From: an uncultured Gammaproteobacteria bacterium
GTDB taxonomy: Bacteria; Pseudomonadota; Gammaproteobacteria; DRLM01
DNA: 64,000 nucleotides
Reading direction: 5' to 3'
Assembly: GCA_947259075.1 (NCBI GenBank)
Contig: CAMYKQ010000053.1
Coordinates: forward strand, 37,450-101,449
The translations under genes and the position numbers were made by a program. The notes below the pieces were generated by a model, which worked only from the letters and a program-made list of their open reading frames with translations, ran no database searches and was not told the origin of the DNA. Positions 8,614 through 16,167 of the stretch are shown piece by piece (the stretch's first letter is position 1; each line of letters starts with the position of its first letter).

Positions 8614-10064
8614 GTACACCATCCCGCTTTACCGCGTTACCGGGTATTACCGGCCTGGCCGCGATCGCCTTGCTCAGCGCTTGCACGCTGGGCCCGGACT
8701 ACGCCCGCCCCGATCTGGTCTTGCCCGCCGCTTATTCTGATGCTGCGCAGAGCGGCGATGCGGTCCGGGAACAAGCAGCGATCACGTCCGATTGGTGGAC
8801 GCTGTACGGTGATGCGACGCTCAACGGCTTGGTGGCGGCCACGCTGCGCAATAACACGGACTTGCGCCGGGCGGTGGCGCAGATCGACGCGGCCCAGGCG
8901 GTGTTGGAGCAAACCGGTTCCGCCTACTTCCCCCAAGTCGATCTGGAGGCCTCCAGCAGCCGTTCGCGTACCAGCACCTTGAACGCGCAGCCGCTGCTTT
9001 CGGGCACGCCGGCGATTTCCAACGCAAATCGCTTGGCGCTGTCCACATCCTTTGAAATCGACTTGTGGGGCAAGCTGCGCCGCGCCTCCGAGACGGCGCG
9101 CGCCCAGCTCTTGAGCACCCGCTATGCCCGTGACGTTACCGCATTGAGTTTGGCCAGCACCACCGCGCAGGCTTATTTCGCGTTGCGTTCCCTGGATGCG
9201 CAGATCGCCTCGACCCAAGCCACCCTGCGTTCACGCGATGAAGCGCTTGCGGTGGTAAAGAGCCGTGCCGCCGGCGGTCTCGTCTCGGAATTAGACGTCA
9301 ACCAAGCCCAGGGCGCGCGCGCCGACGCCGCGCTGCAATTGCGCGAGTTGCGGCGGCAACGGGCCCTGCTGGATCACCAGCTCGGCGCGCTCACCGGCAA
9401 ACTGGACTTGCGGATCGCGGCGGGGGATCTCATGCAGCTGCCCATGCCGGCATTGCCGCCGGCCGGTCTGCCCTCGACTTTGGTGGAACGCCGGCCCGAT
9501 GTGCAACAGGCGGAGCAAGTGCTGATCGCGGCCAACGCCCAAATTGGCGCGGCCAAGGCGGCGCAATTGCCGACCTTTTCCCTCACCGGCAACTTCGGCG
9601 GTTCAAGCAAGGAATTGAGCGACATCCTCGAACCCGGCGCGCGCATTTGGTCCTTGGGTCTGTCGGGCGTGTTGCCGATCTTCGACGCCGGTAAATACGC
9701 GGCGCGCACCCGCGAGGCCGAAGCGGTGCAACGCCAGGCATTGGCCAGTTATCAAAAGAGCGTCGAGACCGCCTTCAAGGAAGTGGCCGACGCCTTGAGC
9801 AACGCGGCGCACGGCGCGGCCGCGGCCAGCGATCTGCAAATCAAGCTCGATGCGGCGCGTAATGCCTTGCGGTTGTCGGAGCTGCGCTACAACGCGGGTT
9901 ATTCAGGCTATCTTGACGTGCTCGATGCGCAACGCGGCGCCAATGCCGCCGAACTGGCCTTGGTGCAAAACCGCCAGGCGCAACTGGAATACAGCGTCGA
10001 TCTGATGAAGGCCTTGGGCGGCGGCTGGTCGCCCCAGGGCGATGCGCCCATGGCGCAACGCTGA
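8610..10064 (+). CDS. oprM: Outer-membrane efflux channel lipoprotein (OprM/NodT type)
   Basis: The TolC-like exit duct of the pump, 484 residues. The signal ends in the lipobox LLSAC at about residue 25, followed by TLGPDYARPDL, the typical NodT/OprM start. Two internal repeats of long amphipathic helices follow (for example NLVSELDVNQAQGARADAAL and LRYNAGYSGYLDVLDAQRGA). The gene overlaps the pump stop by 4 bases and ends 4 bases before the TetR start, so the four genes form one transcript. Confidence 0.93.
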   Translation: MSTPSRFTALPGITGLAAIALLSACTLGPDYARPDLVLPAAYSDAAQSGDAVREQAAITSDWWTLYGDATLNGLVAATLRNNTDLRRAVAQIDAAQAVLEQTGSAYFPQVDLEASSSRSRTSTLNAQPLLSGTPAISNANRLALSTSFEIDLWGKLRRASETARAQLLSTRYARDVTALSLASTTAQAYFALRSLDAQIASTQATLRSRDEALAVVKSRAAGGLVSELDVNQAQGARADAALQLRELRRQRALLDHQLGALTGKLDLRIAAGDLMQLPMPALPPAGLPSTLVERRPDVQQAEQVLIAANAQIGAAKAAQLPTFSLTGNFGGSSKELSDILEPGARIWSLGLSGVLPIFDAGKYAARTREAEAVQRQALASYQKSVETAFKEVADALSNAAHGAAAASDLQIKLDAARNALRLSELRYNAGYSGYLDVLDAQRGANAAELALVQNRQAQLEYSVDLMKALGGGWSPQGDAPMAQR

Positions 10065-10068
10065 GCCT

Positions 10069-10686
10069 ATGGTGCGCAAAACCAAATTCGAGACCGCGCA
10101 GACGCGGTTGCAAATCATCGCCGCGGCGCGCGAGGTCTTTGCCGAGCGCGGCGTCAGCCGTACCACCTTGGCGCAGATCGCCAAGGCGGCGGGCGTCACC
10201 CGCGGTGCCATCTACTGGCACTTCAAAAACAAGCCGGACTTGTTCTTCGCCATGCTGGAGCAGGTGTCCCTGCCCTTCATCGACCGCATCGACGAAACCC
10301 TGCCCGAGGAAAATCCGGGTGACCCGCTGCGCGGGGTGCAAGCCAGCATGAGTGAAGTCCTGCGGCTGCTCAAAGAAGACATGGTCGCACGCACCACCTT
10401 CGAGATCGTCGTCCTGAAATGCGAATATGTCGATGAATTCGCCTCGCTGGATATCCGCGTCAACAAAACCGGCTGCGCCTTCGTGCAAAAAATGATAGGC
10501 GCCTACAGCGATGCGAAAAAACGAGGATTGCTGCGCGAGGGCATCGATCCGGCCCAGTGCGCCCTCGACAGTTATATATTTATAAAAGGGATAATTCAGC
10601 TCTGGCTTTCCGACACGGACGGCAGCCTCATCCGCGGCAAGGCGCAATCCCTGATCGACGCCCACATCGCCATGCGCTACAAATAA
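10069..10686 (+). CDS. acrR: TetR/AcrR-family repressor of the efflux operon
   Basis: A 205-residue regulator starting at ATG 10069 (MVRKTKFETAQTRLQIIAAA). An in-frame ATG at 10042 lies inside the upstream gene and adds nothing family-like. The N-terminal helix-turn-helix, TTLAQIAKAAGVTRGAIYWHF, is almost that of AcrR/TtgR, including the recognition helix; the remaining 150 residues are the variable ligand-binding domain. It is the last gene of the operon it probably controls, not divergent from it as in E. coli, so it would be autoregulated. The AcrR-like operator at 4146-4169 fits this. Confidence 0.9.
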   Translation: MVRKTKFETAQTRLQIIAAAREVFAERGVSRTTLAQIAKAAGVTRGAIYWHFKNKPDLFFAMLEQVSLPFIDRIDETLPEENPGDPLRGVQASMSEVLRLLKEDMVARTTFEIVVLKCEYVDEFASLDIRVNKTGCAFVQKMIGAYSDAKKRGLLREGIDPAQCALDSYIFIKGIIQLWLSDTDGSLIRGKAQSLIDAHIAMRYK

Positions 10687-10858
10687 TTTCGCGCGCGAAG
10701 ACCCGGGCGCGCAAAAAAAGCGGTCCCAGCTTGGGCGCGCGGAGCAGGGCGAAGCGACGGATTCCGCCGGATGCCTGTTGGGATTCGAGGCACAAAATGG
10801 GCCACGCTTAACTGAACACGGCGCGCACCCACCCCCCGTTTAATTTTGAAGCCAGGCG

Positions 10859-11590
10859 CTAGCTGAAATCACCCCAGCGCGTCAGCAGGGCGGCGAGCGC
10901 CGCCAGCGCCGCGGTTTCGGTGCGCAGAATGCGCGGACCTAAACGCAGGCCGGTATAGCCCGCGCCTTTGGCGAGATTGATTTCTTGCTCGCTCAAGCCG
11001 CCCTCGGGGCCGACGAGCAGGGTGACGGGTCCGGTGGGAGTGGCGAGCGCGTTGAGTTGGGTGTCCGCTTGCGGGTCGAGCACCAGCGCCAGGCCCGTGG
11101 CGGTCTCGGCCAGCCAATCGCGCAGCGGGCGCGGCGCGGCGATCTCTGGCACGCGATTGCGGCCGCATTGTTCACAGGCGCCGCTGACGACGGCCTGCCA
11201 GTGCTGCACGCGTTTGTCCAAACGCTCACCGCTCAATTGCACGCCGCAGCGCTCGGTGAATAAAGGGATGATGCGGCTCACGCCCAACTCCACCGCCTTT
11301 TGCACGGTGTAATCCATTTTTTCGCCGCGCGAGACGCCTTGCGCCAGCCACAGTTCGAGCGGCGGCTCGCGTCCGGTGGCGTGAAAGGCGCCGACGCGGA
11401 CGCTGACATGGCGCTTATCCACGCTATCGATGACCGCTTCGAATTCACCGCCCTCGCCGTTGAACAAAATCAGCGGCGCACCGACCGGCAGACGCAACAC
11501 GCGCGCGACGTGGTTGGCGGCCTTATCATCGAGCAGCACGCTGGCGCCGTGGCCGAGGGGAGCGGGATGATAGATGCGCGGGATTCTCAT
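10859..11590 (-). CDS. rsmE: 16S rRNA (uracil-1498-N3)-methyltransferase
   Basis: A SPOUT-class methyltransferase that N3-methylates U1498 of 16S rRNA using SAM. It has 243 residues, the normal length. The N-terminal PUA-like part begins MRIPRIYHPAPLGHGASVLL with the HVARVLRLPVG motif. The C-terminal trefoil knot holds LLVGPEGGLSEQEINLAKGA and LRLGPRILRTETAALAALA, the SAM-binding signature. It is convergent with the efflux operon across a 172-base gap with no obvious terminator, and appears monocistronic. Confidence 0.95.
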   Translation of the reverse strand: MRIPRIYHPAPLGHGASVLLDDKAANHVARVLRLPVGAPLILFNGEGGEFEAVIDSVDKRHVSVRVGAFHATGREPPLELWLAQGVSRGEKMDYTVQKAVELGVSRIIPLFTERCGVQLSGERLDKRVQHWQAVVSGACEQCGRNRVPEIAAPRPLRDWLAETATGLALVLDPQADTQLNALATPTGPVTLLVGPEGGLSEQEINLAKGAGYTGLRLGPRILRTETAALAALAALLTRWGDFS

Positions 11591-11850
11591 GGGGTGGGGA
11601 TTATAACGGTGAAAGCGTCTACGGCCTATCGCGGTGCGATTAGACAGCGCATTTTTCAGCCGTCATCGTCGCTGCGCTTTATTGCCGCGTCCTGCGCGCA
11701 CGTACTCAATTTATGGCTCGATGAACGCCAAGAATTAAAAGATCGTCATCCGTATAGTGGGCTATTGCCGGTCGTTGAGAATGCAATTTCTGCTTGCGTT
11801 TTCACATCATCGTAGCGATAGCGCGGCGTGGGTGCAGCGCATCATGGTGG

Positions 11851-11892
11851 CCTCATGCGGCGGATCGTCCTGCCGGCATCCGCCGCATGAGG
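11851..11892. repeat. 15-bp perfect inverted repeat (hairpin)
   Basis: CCTCATGCGGCGGAT at 11851-11865 is exactly complementary to ATCCGCCGCATGAGG at 11878-11892, with a 12-base loop. There is no T-run on either side, so a simple terminator is unlikely. It shares the ATGCGG/CCGCAT core with the hairpin repeats at 12297 and 13290 and may belong to the same REP-like group. Confidence 0.75.
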
Positions 11893-12055
11893 GCGTGATA
11901 TTACGTTGCGAATGTACCTGCTTGTCGGCGTCATAATGTCCCGGGGTCACTTGATTCTTCACGGGGAAACAGCCGGCGGAACGCCCGTTGGGCTTCCGCC
12001 CTGCATGGGCTACCCTTTATTTTTCACTATTATTTCTCACACCCTGCGCGGCTTA

Positions 12056-12159
12056 ACCACCCCGTCGGCTGCGCCGCCACCCCTCCTTGGCAAGGAGGGG
12101 ATCGCTATTTTTTTCTCCCCTCCTCCTCGAGGAGGGGTGCCCCGCAGGGGCGGGGTGGT
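12056..12159. repeat. Head-to-head pair of GC-rich palindromic repeats
   Basis: Two units face each other. The left one starts ACCACCCCG at 12056 and ends with CCCCTCC-TTGGCAA-GGAGGGG. The right one, read on the other strand, starts ACCACCCCG at 12159 and contains ACCCCTCC-TCGAGGA-GGAGGGG. They are separated by a T-rich spacer (about 12104-12118). Each unit is itself a hairpin, and the ACCACCCCG ends act as terminal inverted repeats. Such units are common non-coding repeats in bacterial chromosomes; no function is evident. Confidence 0.6.
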
Positions 12160-12296
12160 GAGGTCGCGGCGATGAGCGTGAGTTGGATAATGAAAGTCCC
12201 GAAGCCGCGTAGAAGAAAGTACCTCGCCCGCGGGGGCGAGACCCCGTATTCAATACAATGGGTCGGAGATGGCGCGACATTAAGCCATGGCTTCCA

Positions 12297-12333
12297 CGAT
12301 CGATGCGGTTCATTGCATTCGCCGCATCCTACG
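12297..12333 (+). repeat. GATGCGG hairpin repeat, left copy
   Basis: It starts CGATCGATGCGGTTC, ends CCGCATCCTACG, and is a hairpin by GATGCGG/CCGCATC pairing. An inverted copy lies at 13290-13324 on the other side of the AT-rich gene. The two agree over their first 15 and last 12 positions and differ only in the loop. Confidence 0.75.
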
Positions 12334-12386
12334 GGCTCTCGGAACGAGCAGCGCTTTTTGCTGTCCCCTGGAGCTATTTGTTAAGC
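12334..12386 (-). other. attC-like 5' half downstream of the AT-rich gene
   Basis: On the minus strand the gene end reads GCTTAACAAATAG and continues with CTCCAGGGGACAGCAAAAAG. GCTTAAC (plus-strand 12380-12386) fits the integron core RYYYAAC, and the rest resembles the first half of known attC sites (a recalled pattern). The second half, with GTTRRRY, is not found; a hairpin repeat starts where it should lie. It may be a decayed or split cassette site. Confidence 0.4.
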
Positions 12387-13261
12387 GATTTTTCATATTG
12401 CTCTAAATGCTCATAGAAATATCCATGCAAAATGGCATACCTGAAGGCGAGCTTTGAATTCTGCGCCTCTTGATGTATTTCCAGTTGTTCATCTATGAAA
12501 GACTTTGCGCGATCGTAAATTACATCATCAGCACCACCCATCAGATGATTTCGGAAGAATTTTCCCAAATAGCTAACAATCACTCTTCCATCAAAATCCC
12601 GCGCAAGCATATTCAAACTCGCCTCAGCCATTTTCTTTGTTATTTGACACTCGAAGTCATTTTCATTGCATTCTGTTTTCGCATGTCCAAGTAGGTAATT
12701 TAGAACCTCATCTGAGACCACAACACGCGGATATTGAGCCACATATGATTCGAGCTCATAAGCATCTGCTATAGCTTTCCCATAGAGTTCATTTTTATGT
12801 AACTCGGCTGCCACCCCTATTGACACGCCGATGCGAACTGGCCTCTTTTTAGCCAGTCCTAGCAAGCACAATCCTCCACACGCCGCCAATGCGCCATAGA
12901 CCCCTTTTGAGGGGGAATACTGCTCATCTATTCGTAGTGGCACATAAATAACCAATCCATCAGAAAAATGCTGAAATTTAATTTCTGCTTTATTTAGCTT
13001 ATTAAAACCCGACAGTGCATTTAGTGGGTTGTTCTTTTCATTCTTTGTGAATGAATTAAAATAGTCAGAGGCAGTTTTTTGTAAATCATAGACAGCGCCA
13101 ACAGTATCCTTAACCACCTGAACGAACTCGGAATATTCAGGCCCATTCTCGTCACTTGGCAAGGCATCAAGCTTCCTTAGCCTTTCTCTTTGACCAAGCA
13201 AATCAACAAATGCCACTAAGTAATGACCAAATGTGAGCGTGTCGTCCTTTGATTTTCTCAT
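12374..13261 (-). CDS. AT-rich hypothetical protein with nucleotidyl-cyclase-like pattern
   Basis: A 295-residue soluble protein with no signal peptide or membrane helix. I do not recognise a named family. Its order of motifs resembles class III nucleotidyl cyclases: an early VAFVDLLGQRERL, then FQHFSDGLVIYVPL, then KRPVRIGVSIGVAAEL followed by YGKAIADAYELE and a strand YPRVVVSD. The second metal Asp and the substrate residues of true cyclases cannot be confirmed, so it may be a degenerate or unrelated fold. The gene is visibly AT-rich against GC-rich neighbours. It is bracketed by inverted hairpin repeats and by integron-like core sites (GTTAAGC 11 bases before the ATG, GCTTAAC overlapping the last codons). 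Horizontal acquisition is likely; a defence or signalling role is speculation. Confidence 0.6.
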   Translation of the reverse strand: MRKSKDDTLTFGHYLVAFVDLLGQRERLRKLDALPSDENGPEYSEFVQVVKDTVGAVYDLQKTASDYFNSFTKNEKNNPLNALSGFNKLNKAEIKFQHFSDGLVIYVPLRIDEQYSPSKGVYGALAACGGLCLLGLAKKRPVRIGVSIGVAAELHKNELYGKAIADAYELESYVAQYPRVVVSDEVLNYLLGHAKTECNENDFECQITKKMAEASLNMLARDFDGRVIVSYLGKFFRNHLMGGADDVIYDRAKSFIDEQLEIHQEAQNSKLAFRYAILHGYFYEHLEQYEKSLNK

Positions 13262-13271
13262 CGTCTTTTTC

Positions 13272-13289
13272 GCTTAACGTTGAAGAGCT
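13272..13289 (-). other. attC-like 3' half upstream of the AT-rich gene
   Basis: On the minus strand this reads AGCTCTTCAACGTTAAGC just before the gene. GTTAAGC (plus-strand 13272-13278) fits the integron core GTTRRRY and is the exact complement of the GCTTAAC at the gene end. The AGCTC preceding it also complements the GCTC that follows the other core, as the L' and L'' boxes of an attC would. The boxes are short, so chance cannot be excluded. Confidence 0.4.
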
Positions 13290-13324
13290 CGTAGGATGCG
13301 GTGAGGCACGAACCGCATCGATCG
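13290..13324 (-). repeat. GATGCGG hairpin repeat, right copy (inverted)
   Basis: Plus-strand CGTAGGATGCGG at the left and CCGCATCGATCG at the right: an inverted copy of the repeat at 12297-12333 with a different loop (TGAGGCACGAA). It directly abuts the attC-like half site. Confidence 0.75.
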
Positions 13325-13385
13325 AGTTCAATAGATTCATTCCACGCCGGCGAGTGTTATCCTTTCGCCGCCACCCCACATTCTT

Positions 13386-14750
13386 TCATTCTTCAGTGGC
13401 AAACCGTATCCCTGCCCACGCCGCTTCCGCCATCAGTTGTATTTCTTCCGGCGTGATGATGTAAGGCGGCATGAAATAGACTACGTTACCCAGCGGCCGC
13501 AGCAGCACGCCTTTTTCCAAGGCATGTTGATACACGCGCAGGCCGCGGCGTTCTTGCCAGGGGTAAGGCTCGCGCGCTTTTTTATCTTTCACCATCTCGA
13601 TGGCGACGATCATGCCGCGCTGGCGCACTTCGGCGACGTGCGGGTGCTCGGCGAAATGCGCCGTGGCCGCGTGCATATGCGCGGCGAGGGCGCGATTGCG
13701 GACGATGATGTCGTCTTGCGCGAAGATGTCGAGGGTGGCCAGTGCGGCGCGGCAGCCGAGCGGGTTGCCGGTGTAGCTGTGCGAGTGCAGAAAGGCGTTG
13801 AGTTTTTCGTAGTCGTCGTAAAACGCCTGATAGATTTCCTCGCGGGTGAGCACGGCGGCCAAGGGCAGATAACCGCCGGTGAGGCCTTTGGAGAGGCACA
13901 TGAAGTCCGGCGTGATGCCGGCCTGCTCGCAGGCGAACAGCGTGCCGCTGCGGCCGAAGCCCACGGCGATTTCGTCGGCGATAAGGTGGACGCCGTATTC
14001 ATCGCAGGCGGCGCGCAGTAATGTCAAATACACGGGGTCGTACATGCGCATATTGCCGGCGCATTGCACCAGCGGTTCGACGATGACGGCGCAGACCTCG
14101 TCGGCGTGCTGCGCCAGCGCGCGGCGCATGTGTTCGAACATGCGGGTGGAATGTTCCGCCCAATCGCTGCCCGGCTCTCGCGCAAAGCAGTCGGGCGAGG
14201 GCACGGTGATGGCCTGCATCAATAAGGGTTGGTAGATTTCTTTGTAGAGCGCGACGTCGCCCACCGCCAGCGCGCCGAGGGTCTCGCCGTGGTAGCTGTT
14301 GCTCAGGCTGATGAATTTGGTCTTGCACGGCGCGCCGCGATTGCGCCAGGTGTGAAAGCTCATCTTCAGCGCCACCTCCACCGCGGAGGAACCGTTGTCG
14401 GCGTAGAAACAGCGCTTGAGGCCGGGCGGCGCCAGCGCGGTGAGGCGTTCTGCGAGTTCGATCGCGGGTGTGTGGGTGAAGCCCGCCAGCAGCACGTGTT
14501 CCAGATTTTCCAATTGATCGCGCAGCGCGGCGTTGATGCGCGGATTGGCGTGGCCGAAGAGATTCACCCACCACGAGCTGATGGCGTCGAGATAGCGCTT
14601 GCCGTCGAAGTCTTCCAGCCACACGCCCGCGCCGCGGCGGATGGGGATGAGCGGCAGGGTTTCGTGATCCTTCATTTGCGTGCAGGGGTGCCAGAGCACG
14701 GCCAGGTCGCGGGCCATCAGGGCGGCATTCGTGTGTTTGGCGGCGGGCAT
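13386..14750 (-). CDS. bioA: Adenosylmethionine-8-amino-7-oxononanoate aminotransferase
   Basis: A PLP enzyme of biotin synthesis that moves the amino group of SAM onto KAPA to give DAPA. It has 454 residues, normal for BioA. The start region (LWHPCTQMKDHETLPLIPI) is diagnostic, as are SSWWVNLFGHANPRINAAL, the glycine-rich FYADNGSSAVEVALKM, LIADEIAVGFGRSGTLFACE, and the PLP lysine in CLSKGLTGGYLPLAAVL. It stands alone here without other bio genes. Its stop lies about 60 bases beyond the right hairpin repeat of the mobile-looking insert. Confidence 0.95.
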   Translation of the reverse strand: MPAAKHTNAALMARDLAVLWHPCTQMKDHETLPLIPIRRGAGVWLEDFDGKRYLDAISSWWVNLFGHANPRINAALRDQLENLEHVLLAGFTHTPAIELAERLTALAPPGLKRCFYADNGSSAVEVALKMSFHTWRNRGAPCKTKFISLSNSYHGETLGALAVGDVALYKEIYQPLLMQAITVPSPDCFAREPGSDWAEHSTRMFEHMRRALAQHADEVCAVIVEPLVQCAGNMRMYDPVYLTLLRAACDEYGVHLIADEIAVGFGRSGTLFACEQAGITPDFMCLSKGLTGGYLPLAAVLTREEIYQAFYDDYEKLNAFLHSHSYTGNPLGCRAALATLDIFAQDDIIVRNRALAAHMHAATAHFAEHPHVAEVRQRGMIVAIEMVKDKKAREPYPWQERRGLRVYQHALEKGVLLRPLGNVVYFMPPYIITPEEIQLMAEAAWAGIRFATEE

Positions 14751-14836
14751 CCGTGTCGGCTGTATGGGTTGTGGGCAGGCGCGCTAGGTTAGCACAGCGC
14801 CCGCGCCGTGGCGGCAGTGACAACAAGGATAAAGCG

Positions 14837-14853
14837 TGTCGGGATTATTTACA
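14837..14853 (+). promoter_or_regulatory. Candidate PrsR enhancer site
   Basis: TGTCGGGATTATTTACA. The same orientation and pattern (GTCG-N2-AT-N2-TTTACA) occurs upstream of the other sigma-54-driven PEP-CTERM gene (51058-51042, minus strand). It lies 63 bases before the -24 box here and 74 bases before it there, a difference of about one helical turn. Assignment to PrsR is inference. Confidence 0.5.
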
Positions 14854-14915
14854 GGCTGGCGTGACGGCCGCTTGCGGGATCATTAAAGCCGTTTAAAAAA
14901 AGCAGCTTAACGAGT

Positions 14916-14931
14916 TGGCAAGCATGTTGCT
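14916..14931 (+). promoter_or_regulatory. Sigma-54 (-24/-12) promoter
   Basis: TGGCAAGCATGTTGCT matches TGGCACG-N4-TTGCW with one mismatch, and the invariant GG and GC are 12 bases apart. Transcription would start near 14942. It precedes a PEP-CTERM gene, the class known to be activated by PrsR with sigma-54. Confidence 0.75.
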
Positions 14932-15087
14932 ATTACCCTGTCGCGGATGTATCGCGCCGGTTGCCCGGTCTAGGGTAACCACTAAAGCCTTCCACGGATG
15001 TACCTCAAGGATGTATCTCTCTATGTAATGGGCGACGGACCCCCTGCTTTGCGCGTTGTTTGGTTTCACAAAGCATTGGGATAATTC

Positions 15088-16086
15088 ATGATCAAGTCGC
15101 TGTTATTTTCCACCGCCATTTTGCTGGGCGTGAGCGGCACCGCCGCCGCGGCGCCGCTGTTATTGGAAGGCAATTTCATCCGCGTCACCATCGGTGATGA
15201 CGGCACCTTGGGTAATGGCTACGGGCCGGAACCGGGTTTGCTGTACGACGCCACGGGTTCACGCAATTTCACCGGCGATGATTTTCTCAAGCCGGGTTTT
15301 CCCTGGGAATTCTTCACGGTGAAGGCCAACGAGGTCGGCGTCACTGGCAACAATAATGACACTGATTTTTGGATGCGCGATTTCCGCTTCAACTTGATTG
15401 AGGATTTGAGCGGCCAGCAGGGTTTCGACCGGCATGTGCGTTGGCTCGGCACCAGTGAATCGATGCAGTTGAGTAACGATTTCTTTTTCAATGACGACGA
15501 TCAGTCGATTCAAGTCCGCACGACCATCACCTCATTATTGGATCTCAGCGGTCTGCGTTTCGCGCGCAGCATCGACCCCGATCAAGACGTCGAAACGTAC
15601 GGCGATTATGAAACCCGCAACGGCCGTGGTTACGACGCCAATGGTGATGGCGATTTCGGCGGCGCGGGTGACGTGGCGCCGCAAAACTGGGTGCATGCGC
15701 AAGGCGCGCGCAGCGGTTTGAGTGTGGGGCTGTACTCGGATTCACCCTATGCGCACGACACCGGCGTTTCCTACGATTGGCTGCTCGATCCGGATTTCTT
15801 TCTCGCCGGCATCGATGAGGGCGATGGCGATAATGCCTTGGGCATAGGCTTTAATCTCGGGGATCTGGCGCGAGGGCAGTCGGTTTCATTTATGTATGCC
15901 TACGTCTTGAGCGCCAGCCTGGGCGGCGCGCAATTCCCCGTGCTTGGCGCGCAGCGCGAGGATGAACCGGCGGAGAGTTCTTTGTCCGTCAGCAGCGTCC
16001 CCGAGCCGGGCACGCTGATCTTGATGAGTTTGGGGGTCGCGGCTTTGGGGGTTTTCACCGGGCGCAGGGCGCGCAATAAAACATAA
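15088..16086 (+). CDS. PEP-CTERM sorting domain protein
   Basis: A 332-residue exported protein. The signal peptide is MIKSLLFSTAILLGVSGTAAA with cleavage near residue 22. The middle is acidic and beta-rich with a calcium-loop-like NGDGDFGG stretch (DANGDGDFGGAGDV); I recognise no enzyme motif. The C-terminus is a textbook PEP-CTERM signal: VPEPGTLILMSLGVAALGVF then GRRARNKT, which targets the protein to exosortase (XrtA type), normally linked to exopolysaccharide export. It is monocistronic, with a sigma-54 promoter upstream and a strong terminator after it. Confidence 0.88.
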   Translation: MIKSLLFSTAILLGVSGTAAAAPLLLEGNFIRVTIGDDGTLGNGYGPEPGLLYDATGSRNFTGDDFLKPGFPWEFFTVKANEVGVTGNNNDTDFWMRDFRFNLIEDLSGQQGFDRHVRWLGTSESMQLSNDFFFNDDDQSIQVRTTITSLLDLSGLRFARSIDPDQDVETYGDYETRNGRGYDANGDGDFGGAGDVAPQNWVHAQGARSGLSVGLYSDSPYAHDTGVSYDWLLDPDFFLAGIDEGDGDNALGIGFNLGDLARGQSVSFMYAYVLSASLGGAQFPVLGAQREDEPAESSLSVSSVPEPGTLILMSLGVAALGVFTGRRARNKT

Positions 16087-16117
16087 ATTATAACTACAAA
16101 CATAAAACTAAAAATTG

Positions 16118-16147
16118 AAACGGCTCATTACGAGCCGTTTTTTTTTT
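16118..16147 (+). terminator. Rho-independent terminator of the PEP-CTERM gene
   Basis: AAACGGCTC-ATTAC-GAGCCGTTT followed by a T-run to 16147. The A-rich left side could let it also act on the convergent metF transcript. Confidence 0.85.
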
Positions 16148-16167
16148 GCGGATGAAGCGGGCTGAAC

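Larger units (their letters stand above)
11591..12373. other. Repeat-rich intergenic region
   Basis: No gene I can support. It holds a 15-bp perfect hairpin (11851-11892), a head-to-head pair of GC-rich repeat units (12056-12159) and one copy of a GATGCGG hairpin repeat (12297-12333), each listed separately. This looks like a landing zone for small repeats and for the AT-rich gene that follows. Confidence 0.6.
14751..15087. other. Intergenic control region of the PEP-CTERM gene
   Basis: 337 bases between divergent bioA and the PEP-CTERM gene. It carries a proposed PrsR site (14837-14853) and a sigma-54 promoter (14916-14931), leaving a leader of roughly 145 bases. I see no other coding or structured element. 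Confidence 0.6.

Noticed and set aside
11612..11815. Short plus-strand frame ending VVENAISACVFTSS after rsmE
   Set aside because: No start context or homology that I can see; it lies in repeat-rich intergenic DNA.
12172..12384. Short plus-strand frame MSVSWIMKVPKPRRR crossing the left hairpin repeat
   Set aside because: It is built partly from repeat sequence and the attC-like half site.
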